From Desulfobacterales bacterium (lineage in GTDB: Bacteria > Desulfobacterota > Desulfobacteria > Desulfobacterales > Desulfosalsimonadaceae), in contig JAGTVF010000278.1 in NCBI GenBank assembly GCA_018224315.1, positions 1 through 5,055 on the forward strand: a stretch of DNA of 5,055 nt. Reading direction: 5' to 3'. Of this stretch, positions 1 through 5,055 are shown one piece after another. Position 1 is the first letter of the stretch, and each line of letters begins with the position of its first letter. Made by a program: the position numbers and the translations under genes. The notes beneath the pieces are model-generated. The model was not told the origin of the DNA. It saw nothing but the letters and a program-made list of their open reading frames with translations, and did no database searches.

Positions 1-569
1 AAACCGTGCGGGTTGAGATCGAAAATTGGATTGAAGCCGGCAACGAATCGCCCCTGGACCTAATCGTGGCCCAGGGCTTTTTAAAAGACAAAAAAATGGA
101 TGACCTTGTGCGCCATCTCACCGAGCTCGGGGTGACCCGGTGGATTCCCATGATTACCCGCAGAACCGTTGCCAGGCCGGATGCCCGCCGGATGAAAAAG
201 CGAATGGAGCGATGGCAGGTCATTGCCCTGGAAGCCATCAAGCAGTGCGACAGGAGCATGGTGCCGGACATTGCGCCGGTGATGGATTTTTCCGAAGTCC
301 TGACTTTGGGGGCAACCGTGGACCTCCGGCTCTTTTTCTGGGAGGCGGCCCGGGCTCCCCTGGCCGCCCCCGGGGAGGACGGACCGGGTTCGATATTGCT
401 GCTGCTCGGCCCGGAGGGCGGGTTTACGCAAAATGAAGCCGCGGATGCAGAAGCTGCCGGATTTTTTGCGGTTTCAATGGGACGGCGCATCCTTCGGGCC
501 GAAACCGCCGCCATTGCGGCCTGCACACTGGTTCAGCATGTTTTCGGGGATCTTCAAAAAAGTCCTTGA
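1..569 (+). CDS. rsmE: 16S rRNA (uracil-1498-N3)-methyltransferase RsmE, 5' partial
   Basis: RsmE uses S-adenosylmethionine to methylate N3 of U1498 in 16S rRNA of the small ribosomal subunit. It is a SPOUT-class enzyme with a trefoil knot. The reading frame is open from the window edge (first complete codon at base 3) to TGA at 567-569, giving about 188 residues. The family is usually about 240 residues, so roughly 50-60 N-terminal residues (most of the PUA-like RNA-binding domain) lie outside the window. Visible family signatures are the DKKMDDLVRHLTELGV block, RW-x3-ALEAIKQCDRSMVP, and the knot motifs LLLGPEGGFTQNE and MGRRILRAETA, which form the SAM site. The GTG at base 6 is an internal valine codon, not a start. 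The gene looks intact over the visible part. The tRNA-Phe promoter begins on its stop codon. The product call is firm; the true start is unseen. Confidence 0.95.
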   Translation, partial: TVRVEIENWIEAGNESPLDLIVAQGFLKDKKMDDLVRHLTELGVTRWIPMITRRTVARPDARRMKKRMERWQVIALEAIKQCDRSMVPDIAPVMDFSEVLTLGATVDLRLFFWEAARAPLAAPGEDGPGSILLLLGPEGGFTQNEAADAEAAGFFAVSMGRRILRAETAAIAACTLVQHVFGDLQKSP

Positions 570-594
570 CAGGTTTTCCCACATTGCCTATACA
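566..594 (+). promoter_or_regulatory. sigma70-type promoter of the tRNA-Phe gene
   Basis: A perfect -35 hexamer TTGACA (566-571) is followed, after a 17-base spacer, by TATACA (589-594), matching four of six consensus -10 positions. Transcription would start near 600-602, about 10 bases before the mature tRNA 5' end at 611, which fits a short leader removed by RNase P. The -35 box overlaps the rsmE stop codon (567-569), so the tRNA has its own promoter embedded in the end of the upstream gene. The call rests on sequence match and position only. Confidence 0.75.
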
Positions 595-610
595 TCTTTT
601 AAAAATTCAT

Positions 611-686
611 GCCGAGGTAGCTCAGTCGGTAGAGCAGGTGACTGAAAATCCCCGTGTCGGTGGTTCAAATCCGCCCCTCGGCACCA
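611..686 (+). tRNA. tRNA-Phe (anticodon GAA)
   Basis: This 76-base gene folds into a standard cloverleaf. The acceptor stem GCCGAGG (611-617) pairs with CCTCGGC (676-682). The D stem is GCTC/GAGC (620-623/632-635). The anticodon loop CTGAAAA (642-648) has anticodon GAA at 644-646. The variable loop is GTGTC, and the T stem GGTGG/CCGCC (659-663/671-675) encloses loop TTCAAAT. The discriminator base is A683 and the CCA end is encoded (684-686). Phe identity bases known from E. coli are present: U20, G27-C43, G28-C42, G44, U45 and A73. One oddity is that the third anticodon-stem pair (tRNA positions 29 and 41; bases 639 and 651) is a U-C mismatch. A single tRNA, not a cluster, with its own promoter and terminator. 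Confidence 0.97.
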
Positions 687-702
687 ATAAAATCAATAAG
701 TT

Positions 703-736
703 AAGGCGGCCCCCAAAAAGGCCGCCTTTCTTATTT
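703..736 (+). terminator. intrinsic terminator after tRNA-Phe
   Basis: A perfect 9-bp GC-rich stem, AAGGCGGCC (703-711) with GGCCGCCTT (720-728), encloses an 8-base loop CCCAAAAA. It is followed by a T-rich run, TCTTATTT (729-736). It sits 16 bases after the tRNA CCA end and would end the tRNA transcript before the convergent xthA gene. On the - strand the stem is not followed by a U-tract, so I read it as a one-way terminator. Confidence 0.85.
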
Positions 737-886
737 GTGATGGCGTCGCAAAAAGCTGTTTATTCCCCTGCGGCGGTATTTTTGCAGAAAGGCAATCCAT
801 AAGCGCCTTGGCTGATCGGCGGCACGAAAAAGGGATTTCCTTGAAAGTCTTTTTCTACAGAAGGTTTAAGTGTTTAGTAAAATCCA

Positions 887-1678
887 TCAGGCTGGATTTA
901 ATACAATGCCCACCGGGCAGTGATCTGAGCCGTAGATGTCGTTGTCGATAAACGCGTCTGCAATCCGGCCGCTGTCAAACAGGTCTTTTGAGACAAAAAA
1001 GTAGTCGATACGCCACCCTGCGTTGTTTTGGCGGGCGTTGAACCGGTAGGTCCACCAGGAGTACTTCACTGTATCCGGGTAAAGGGCCCGGAAGGTATCC
1101 ACATAACCCCTTTGCTCGATATGATCGAGCCAGTCGCGCTCAATGCGCAAAAAACCCGAACGGTTGGCATTGGATTTCGGGTTTTTCAGGTCAATTTCAT
1201 TGTGGGCGGTGTTCAAATCACCGGCCACAATAACGCCTTTGCCCTGTTTGCCCAAATCATCGGCATGATCAAAAAATGCATCGTAAAAATCAAGCTTGTA
1301 CTGCAGCCGCTCATCGCTCATCTGGCCGTTGGGAAAATAGACATTGAAAAAGACAATATCTCCCAAATCCATCTCTATGACGCGTCCCTCGTTGTCAAAG
1401 CGTTTTTCACCAATGCTGCAGCTGACCCGCAGCGGTGTGATCCGGGTATAGGTGGCCACGCCGCTGTAGCCTTTTTTTACCGTTGCATGACTGAAATGGG
1501 CCTCGTAATCCCTGATCCTGCGCATGCTGTCTGTGAGCTGATCCTGCTGGATCTTGGTTTCCTGCAGCGCCACGATGTCGGCATTGAGTTTGTCAATGGA
1601 TTGCAAAAAATCCTTTTTCATAACCGCCCGCAGGCCGTTGACGTTCCAGGAAATCAGTTTTAAAGGGCTTTGCACCAT
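887..1678 (-). CDS. xthA: exodeoxyribonuclease III (AP endonuclease family 1)
   Basis: Exonuclease III is a Mg-dependent cytoplasmic repair enzyme. It incises DNA 5' to abasic sites, removes 3'-blocking groups and degrades one strand of duplex DNA from the 3' end, acting in base excision repair. The 263-residue product has the usual family length and all catalytic positions of the exonuclease III/APE1 fold: N12 (SWNVNG), E40 (LQET), Y114 (NVYFPNG), D154 and N156 (GDLN), D225 (WRIDYF), and D252-H253 (GSDHCP). The WWTYRFNARQNNAGWRIDY block is typical of the bacterial XthA branch. The ATG at 1678-1676 is preceded on the - strand by AAGGAG (1692-1687) at 8 bases, which supports this start. It is a single gene, convergent with tRNA-Phe and divergent from the sensory operon. 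Nothing suggests damage. Confidence 0.96.
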   Translation of the reverse strand: MVQSPLKLISWNVNGLRAVMKKDFLQSIDKLNADIVALQETKIQQDQLTDSMRRIRDYEAHFSHATVKKGYSGVATYTRITPLRVSCSIGEKRFDNEGRVIEMDLGDIVFFNVYFPNGQMSDERLQYKLDFYDAFFDHADDLGKQGKGVIVAGDLNTAHNEIDLKNPKSNANRSGFLRIERDWLDHIEQRGYVDTFRALYPDTVKYSWWTYRFNARQNNAGWRIDYFFVSKDLFDSGRIADAFIDNDIYGSDHCPVGIVLNPA

Positions 1679-1895
1679 GGCTTTCTCTCCTTATTGGGTC
1701 CCGGCCGCAGATCAGCAGATTGCCGAACAATTGCGCCGATACATATCATATCCGGCAGAGAGCGGACAATTGTTTTTCCTTAAAAAACAGGCCGGAACAA
1801 TCACGCTTTCAACTGGCCCGGAAATGGACGCAAGCGTTGATCCATGCCCTGTCTGCTTGACTTTCTGTCTTTCAATGCTATCATCAGTGAAATGA
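1677..1895 (+). CDS. doubtful small ORF between xthA and the sensory operon
   Basis: This is an open frame of 72 residues, from ATG at 1677 to TGA at 1893-1895. I recognise no family. Points in favour: its TGA overlaps the ATG of the binding-protein gene in an ATGA arrangement typical of translational coupling; an AAAGGG (1662-1667) lies 9 bases before the ATG; and the middle (ADQQIAEQLRRYI, then LFFLKKQAGTITLS) reads like soluble protein. Points against: the ATG sits inside the palindrome CCATGG that also gives the xthA start; the first codons run over the xthA ribosome binding site; by hand count only about 33 of 72 third positions are G or C, with no coding-like bias; and the C-terminus is an odd Cys/Ser-rich tail over a candidate promoter. 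The frame is also open further upstream, antisense to xthA, which is probably chance. Most likely not a gene. Confidence 0.15.
   Translation: MAFSPYWVPAADQQIAEQLRRYISYPAESGQLFFLKKQAGTITLSTGPEMDASVDPCPVCLTFCLSMLSSVK
1687..1692 (-). promoter_or_regulatory. Shine-Dalgarno site of xthA
   Basis: Read on the - strand this is AAGGAG, 8 bases before the xthA ATG. It is a near-perfect ribosome binding site and fixes the xthA start. Confidence 0.8.
1740..1769 (-). promoter_or_regulatory. possible promoter of xthA
   Basis: On the - strand TTGTCC (1769-1764) and TATGTA (1745-1740) are separated by 18 bases, giving a predicted start near 1733 and a leader of about 55 bases before the xthA ATG. The match to sigma70 consensus is only moderate. 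Overlapping alternatives such as TATGAT nearby have worse spacing, so this is a weak candidate. Confidence 0.3.
1857..1884 (+). promoter_or_regulatory. candidate extended -10 promoter of the sensory operon
   Basis: TTGACT (1857-1862) and TATCAT (1879-1884) are separated by 16 bases, and the -10 is preceded by TGC (1876-1878), the TGn extended -10 element. Both hexamers match five of six consensus bases. The predicted start is near 1890-1892, on or just before the ATG of the binding-protein gene, implying a leaderless or almost leaderless message. This agrees with the lack of any Shine-Dalgarno sequence before that ATG. It is a prediction from sequence only. Confidence 0.5.
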
Positions 1896-2839
1896 AATCA
1901 CGCTTTCCATTGCCGGCCGGAATTCTTATCTGGGTCCTTTTGGCTGTTGGATGCTTTTTGTTTGCATGCGATCAGGGAGATGGGGTTAAAAAAGTCGACC
2001 TGAGCCATCGCAGACAAATCCAGACGCCCACGGAGCTCGATTCGCTGACCTATGCATGCCTGCCGCAGTACTCCCACAGAGTGTCATTTGCCAGACATCA
2101 CCTGATGGTGTCATATATTGCCGAAAAAACCGGACTGGCCATCCGGCAGGTTTTTCCGGACACATTTAAAGAGCACATGCAAATGGTCAGAGATGGAAAA
2201 ATCGACATCTCTTTTTCCAATCCACTGGTCTATACCCGGATTGCAGACCATTATCAGGCAAGGGCTTTTGCCCGCATCGTGGAAAAAAGCAAATCCCCCA
2301 CCTTCAGGGGCCAGATCATCTGCCGGGCAGACAACAAAGCCATTGAAAATCTACAGGACTGCAAGGGCAAAAGATGGATGGCCGTGGATCCGGCATCGGC
2401 TGCGGGCTACTTGTTCGCACTGGATCATTTCATAAAAAACGGCATTTCCAAATCCGATTTCCAGAACATATCTTTTGCCCCCGGGCCCGGGGGCAAACAG
2501 GAAACCGTGGTCCAGGCCGTGTACCTGGGCCAGGCCGATATCGGCTCCATCCGGGAAGGCACCCTTGAGTTGGTCAAGGACCGGGTGGATCTGCCGGCCA
2601 TCCGCATACTGGATCAAACCCGGGCATTTCCCAGCTGGGTGTATGCCGCAAGAAAAGATCTGGAAACCGAGGTGGTGGAGAAAATCAGACAGGCTTTGCT
2701 GGAATTGAACCCAGAGAATGCCGATCACCAAAAAATCCTTCAAAAGGCGCATTTTAACGCAGTTATTCCAGCGCAGGATGCCGACTTTGACGACATTCGC
2801 AGGCTTCTGGAAAAAATCGGGGAAAACGCATATGAGTAA
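1892..2839 (+). CDS. PhnD-like periplasmic solute-binding lipoprotein (sensory partner of the kinase)
   Basis: This is a 315-residue protein of the phosphate/phosphite/phosphonate binding family (PhnD-like, type II periplasmic binding fold). The N-terminus is MKSR followed by a hydrophobic segment (about 9-25) and two candidate lipidation cysteines, C21 (AVGC) and C26 (LFAC). D27 after C26 would, by the E. coli rule, keep the lipoprotein at the inner membrane. Family blocks are LTYACLPQYSHRVSFARHHL (52-71), DGKIDISFSNPLVY (101-114), the FRGQIICRAD region leading into LKGKR-like QDCKGKRWMAVDPASAAGYLF (138-175), and VVQAVYLGQADIGSIREG (206-223). Start 1892 was chosen because it puts the signal peptide at the N-terminus; an ATG at 1844 would add 16 unlikely residues. 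No ribosome binding site is evident. No permease or ATPase gene is in view and a kinase follows with overlap, so a sensing role is inferred, as for AioX. Ligand unknown; cysteines C56, C144 and C157 are noted. Confidence 0.85.
   Translation: MKSRFPLPAGILIWVLLAVGCFLFACDQGDGVKKVDLSHRRQIQTPTELDSLTYACLPQYSHRVSFARHHLMVSYIAEKTGLAIRQVFPDTFKEHMQMVRDGKIDISFSNPLVYTRIADHYQARAFARIVEKSKSPTFRGQIICRADNKAIENLQDCKGKRWMAVDPASAAGYLFALDHFIKNGISKSDFQNISFAPGPGGKQETVVQAVYLGQADIGSIREGTLELVKDRVDLPAIRILDQTRAFPSWVYAARKDLETEVVEKIRQALLELNPENADHQKILQKAHFNAVIPAQDADFDDIRRLLEKIGENAYE
2474..2497. repeat. perfect 24-bp GC-rich palindrome inside the binding-protein gene
   Basis: The 24 bases equal their own reverse complement, centred between 2485 and 2486. 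Each half has an outer TTTGCCCCC or GGGGGCAAA arm, and the core is GGGCCC flanked by further G/C. It encodes F195-A-P-G-P-G-G-K202, a Gly/Pro-rich loop. It can form a very stable hairpin in RNA, but no T-run follows on either strand, so it is not an intrinsic terminator. Confidence 0.9.
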
Positions 2840-4934
2840 AATGCCATTTTCCTTCCAGCGCCTGAAAATCAAAAGCAAACTGCTGTTGGGATTGTCTGCT
2901 GTGGTCCTGTGTCTGGGTCTGATTCTGGGCATCATCGGCACCCATATTGCTTCTACTGAACTGACCCGGGAAAACAAGGAGCGCGGCGAAGTCCTGGCTG
3001 CCAACCTGGCCTACAGATCTGAAGAACCCCTGCTGACACAGGATTTTCTGCGTTTGAAAAATCTGGTGGATGAAATCAAAAAGGCCAATTCAGACCTTGT
3101 GTATGCCTTTATTCAGGATCGGGCCGGCCGGGTGCTGGTGCATACCTTTGATCAGGGGTTTCCGGTGGATCTGCGCAATGTCTACCCGGAAAACCAGCCA
3201 AACGATGATTTCACAAACATACTTTTGCTGACCAATGAGGGAAAGATTTACGATTTTGTCCAGCCCGTGGAAATCCAGCAGGAGCGGATCGGAACGGTGC
3301 GCATCGGCATGCACAGACAGCGGCTGGAAGCCATGATCAACCGACTGCGTCTCTGGATTTTCGGACTCACCGCTGCTGTCACCATTGGTGCCATAATACT
3401 GGTTTTGTGGTTTTCCTCAAAATTTACCAACCGGATCAGATGCCTTACAGAATCGGCCAACGAAGTCATCAAAGGCAATCTTGAGGTCCAGTCCGCCCAG
3501 GAGCTCAAACGTCAGTGCTGGCAAATCAACAAATGCCAGGCATACTCCTGTCCCGCCTACGGTGATACCCGGCGCAGATGCTGGTATATCACAGGCACCC
3601 TTTGTCCTTCCCATCACTTAAAGCAGGATGCCCAGGGCGATTTAAACTGCCTGAACTGCCCGGTTTATCAGCAGAATGCAGGAGACGAGATTCAGGAACT
3701 GGCCGAAGCCTTTGATTATATGGCCATGACGCTGCAGGAGCGCATTGAACAGGCCCGCAATGCGGAAAAGGAGCTTTCCAGACAAAAGGAACTGCTGCGC
3801 ACGACTTTGGACGTCACTCCCGACATGGTGGCCCTGCAGGATGAAAATCTGGTGTACCGGGCCGCCAACAAGGCCTTCTGCTCTTATTTTCAGTTAAATG
3901 AATCCGATATTGTAGGAAAAACCGATTTTGATATTTTCAGTGAGTCCCAGGCAGATCAAAATTACCATGAAGACCGGCAGATTCTTCAGACCGGAAAGCC
4001 CATGTCAAAAGAAATCAGCGTCAAGCAGGGAGATACGGTCATCTGGTTTCACGTTCTCAAGGTTCCTGTGTACGCCGAGGGCCAGATTTCCGGGCTGCTG
4101 CTCACCGCCCGGGATATTACGGTAATCAAGCAGTACCAGGAACGCCTGGTCCAGTCCCAGAAAATGGAGGATCTTGGCCGCCTGGCCGGAGGCGTTGCCC
4201 ACGAGATCAACACGCCTTTGGGCATTATTCTGGGCTATGCCCAAATGCTGCTCGAAGACGTGGACTCCGACAGCCAGATGGCGGCAGATCTAAAGATCAT
4301 TGAAAAACAGACCAAAATCTGCAGCAATATCGTTTCGGATCTGCTCGGATTTTCCCGGCAGAGCCAGACCACACGTTCGGACGTGGACATCAATGAATCC
4401 ATAAAGGAAGTCATCTCCCTGGTGGAGCATACCTTCAGTTTAAACCGGGTTCAAATTTTCCATGAACCGGATCCCAATATCCCGGAAATCGAGGGCGACA
4501 AGGACAAGCTCAAACAAGTCTGGTTAAATCTTTTAAACAATGCCCTGGATGCAATTGAGCATGACGGCTGCATCCGGATCACAACCAAGCTTTGTGCCCA
4601 CCGCCGGCGGGTGGCCATTACCGTCACCGACACCGGCACGGGCATCAAGCAGGAAATTTTAAACAAAATCTTTGACCCGTTTTTTTCCACCAAGCCGGTT
4701 GGCAAAGGCACCGGACTGGGTCTGTCTGTGACTTTTGGTATCATTCAGAATCACGGCGGCCGGATCAATGTCTTAAGCCCGGCGCCCAAAGAGTATCTCC
4801 AGGAGATGGGCAATCCGGACTTGTGCGCCGGGCCCGGAACCGTATTTCTTGTGGAACTGCCCCTCTGGCAGATGGAGCTTCCGGAAGAAGAGTGCGAGGA
4901 ACTCGGGCTGCCCCCAAACATACGACAAACCTGA
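2832..4934 (+). CDS. membrane sensor histidine kinase: periplasmic sensor, split HAMP with two-CW module, PAS, HisKA, HATPase
   Basis: This 700-residue inner-membrane kinase is expected to autophosphorylate and pass the phosphate to the response regulator encoded next. In order: TM1 (about 17-39); a periplasmic domain (40-172) that looks Cache-like (VYAFIQDRAGRVLVHT, then ERIGTVRIGM); TM2 (174-195); HAMP helix 1 (about 196-220); a Cys-rich module with C229W, C235, C240P, C250W, C258, C273 and C276; HAMP helix 2 (DEIQELAEAFDYM, 285-297); a coiled coil (298-322); PAS (about 325-433); HisKA with phospho-acceptor H457 (GGVAHEINTP); N box (NLLNNALDA, N570); G1 (DTGTG, 600-604); F box (FDPFF, 614-618); and G2 (GKGTGLG, 624-630). 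Start 2832 overlaps the previous gene by 8 bases and has GGGGAA (2819-2824) 7 bases upstream. The same frame is open back to an ATG at 2718, but that would place 38 hydrophilic residues before TM1. The ATPase domain has an insert of roughly 17 residues (650-666) near its end and an acidic tail. Confidence 0.93.
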   Translation: MSKMPFSFQRLKIKSKLLLGLSAVVLCLGLILGIIGTHIASTELTRENKERGEVLAANLAYRSEEPLLTQDFLRLKNLVDEIKKANSDLVYAFIQDRAGRVLVHTFDQGFPVDLRNVYPENQPNDDFTNILLLTNEGKIYDFVQPVEIQQERIGTVRIGMHRQRLEAMINRLRLWIFGLTAAVTIGAIILVLWFSSKFTNRIRCLTESANEVIKGNLEVQSAQELKRQCWQINKCQAYSCPAYGDTRRRCWYITGTLCPSHHLKQDAQGDLNCLNCPVYQQNAGDEIQELAEAFDYMAMTLQERIEQARNAEKELSRQKELLRTTLDVTPDMVALQDENLVYRAANKAFCSYFQLNESDIVGKTDFDIFSESQADQNYHEDRQILQTGKPMSKEISVKQGDTVIWFHVLKVPVYAEGQISGLLLTARDITVIKQYQERLVQSQKMEDLGRLAGGVAHEINTPLGIILGYAQMLLEDVDSDSQMAADLKIIEKQTKICSNIVSDLLGFSRQSQTTRSDVDINESIKEVISLVEHTFSLNRVQIFHEPDPNIPEIEGDKDKLKQVWLNLLNNALDAIEHDGCIRITTKLCAHRRRVAITVTDTGTGIKQEILNKIFDPFFSTKPVGKGTGLGLSVTFGIIQNHGGRINVLSPAPKEYLQEMGNPDLCAGPGTVFLVELPLWQMELPEEECEELGLPPNIRQT
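3516..3659 (+). other. two-CW cysteine-rich module inserted in the kinase HAMP domain
   Basis: This segment encodes kinase residues 229-276 with the pattern CW-x4-C-x4-CPAY-x6-CW-x6-C-x14-C-x2-C (seven cysteines). The 'two-CW' pattern is one I know as a small Cys-rich domain in sensor proteins of Desulfobacterota and relatives; its biochemical role is not established to my knowledge. HAMP helix 1 ends just before it (EVIKGNLEVQ) and the conserved start of HAMP helix 2 (DEIQELAEAF) follows it. The module therefore sits in the HAMP connector, on the cytoplasmic side. Metal or redox sensing is an inference from the cysteines. Confidence 0.8.
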
Positions 4935-4941
4935 TGATTTC

Positions 4942-4946
4942 GGAGG
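4942..4946 (+). promoter_or_regulatory. Shine-Dalgarno site of the response-regulator gene
   Basis: GGAGG lies 6 bases before the ATG at 4953 and selects that start. The nearer ATG at 4948 runs into a stop after two codons, and a later in-frame ATG at 4965 is too far away. Confidence 0.8.
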
Positions 4947-4952
4947 TATGAG

Positions 4953-5055
4953 ATGAGCAGCATAATGGTGCTTGACGATGTGGAGGATGCCGGTGCCATG
5001 ATCAAACGCATCCTTGAACGCAAAGGACATTCTGTGGCGGTTTTCACAGAAGAGC
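4953..5055 (+). CDS. response regulator receiver protein, 3' partial
   Basis: Only the first 34 residues are in the window; the frame is open at the edge. They match the start of a CheY-like receiver domain: beta strand 1 (SSIMVLDD) ending in the acidic pair D8-D9 that binds Mg, helix 1 (VEDAGAMIKRILERKG) and beta strand 2 (HSVAVFTE). The phospho-accepting Asp, expected near residue 50-55, is outside. The gene starts 18 bases after the kinase stop behind a strong GGAGG, so it is almost certainly co-transcribed with the kinase and is its likely phosphotransfer partner. What follows the receiver (DNA-binding, NtrC-type or other output, or no output domain) cannot be seen, so the subclass is open. 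Confidence 0.85.
   Translation, partial: MSSIMVLDDVEDAGAMIKRILERKGHSVAVFTEE

Noticed and set aside
826..855. GAAAAAG/CTTTTTC inverted repeat before the xthA end
   Set aside because: It is a short A/T stem with a long loop and no T-run, too weak to call.
880..899. Inverted repeat AAATCCA/TGGATTT at the xthA stop as a terminator
   Set aside because: The stem is AT-rich, overlaps the stop codon, and is not followed by a T-run on the - strand.
1028..1663. Long + strand open frame opposite xthA
   Set aside because: It is antisense to a gene with complete exonuclease III motifs. Its translation shows no family features and mirrors the xthA codon structure.
1771..1789. TGTTTTT/AAAAACA inverted repeat in the xthA-operon spacer
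   Set aside because: It is a seven-base A/T repeat that is likely by chance. It is neither a terminator nor a clear operator.
1844..1891. ATG at 1844 as the binding-protein start
   Set aside because: It adds 16 residues before a normal lipoprotein signal peptide, has no ribosome binding site, and lies over the candidate promoter.
2718..2831. Upstream ATG at 2718 as the kinase start, adding 38 residues
   Set aside because: It would overlap the binding-protein gene by over 120 bases and put a hydrophilic stretch before TM1. The ATG at 2832 has GGGGAA at good spacing and the usual short operon overlap.
2351..3004. Long - strand open frame opposite the binding protein and kinase start
   Set aside because: It is antisense to two clearly coding frames, has no recognisable domain, and is low in protein-like composition.
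1..5055. Mobile elements, CRISPR arrays, or an integration site at the tRNA
   Set aside because: I saw no transposase or integrase, no spaced direct repeats, and no second copy of the tRNA 3' end in the window.

Overview
The window is 5,055 bases of ordinary chromosomal sequence, moderately GC-rich. It most likely comes from a Desulfobacterota (sulfate-reducer-like) bacterium, perhaps Desulfobacterales. The pointers are the tRNA-Phe sequence, the codon usage, and a cysteine-rich 'two-CW' module in the sensor kinase, a module I associate mainly with that group. This placement is from memory and is not proven by any marker gene here.

Left part (1-736, + strand): the 3' three quarters of rsmE, the 16S rRNA m3U1498 methyltransferase, then a tRNA-Phe(GAA) gene with encoded CCA. 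The tRNA has its own sigma70-like promoter, whose -35 box overlaps the rsmE stop codon, and a strong intrinsic terminator. Bases 737-886 hold no gene that I can see.

Middle (887-1891): xthA, exonuclease III, on the - strand and convergent with the tRNA. A divergent spacer of about 210 bases follows. It contains a good RBS and a weak promoter candidate for xthA, a better promoter candidate for the + strand operon, and one doubtful small ORF (1677-1895).

Right part (1892-5055, + strand): a compact three-gene signalling operon. It encodes a PhnD-like periplasmic solute-binding lipoprotein (315 aa), a 700-aa membrane histidine kinase whose start overlaps the previous gene by 8 bases, and a response regulator that starts 18 bases after the kinase stop and is cut by the window edge. 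No transporter permease or ATPase is present in the window. The binding protein is therefore more likely a sensory co-receptor for the kinase than part of an importer, as in the AioX-AioS-AioR arsenite-sensing systems. The kinase carries a seven-cysteine two-CW module between the two HAMP helices, which suggests that a second, cytoplasmic redox or metal input could be combined with the periplasmic ligand signal. This operon is the most interesting content of the window; its ligand and target genes cannot be read from the sequence.
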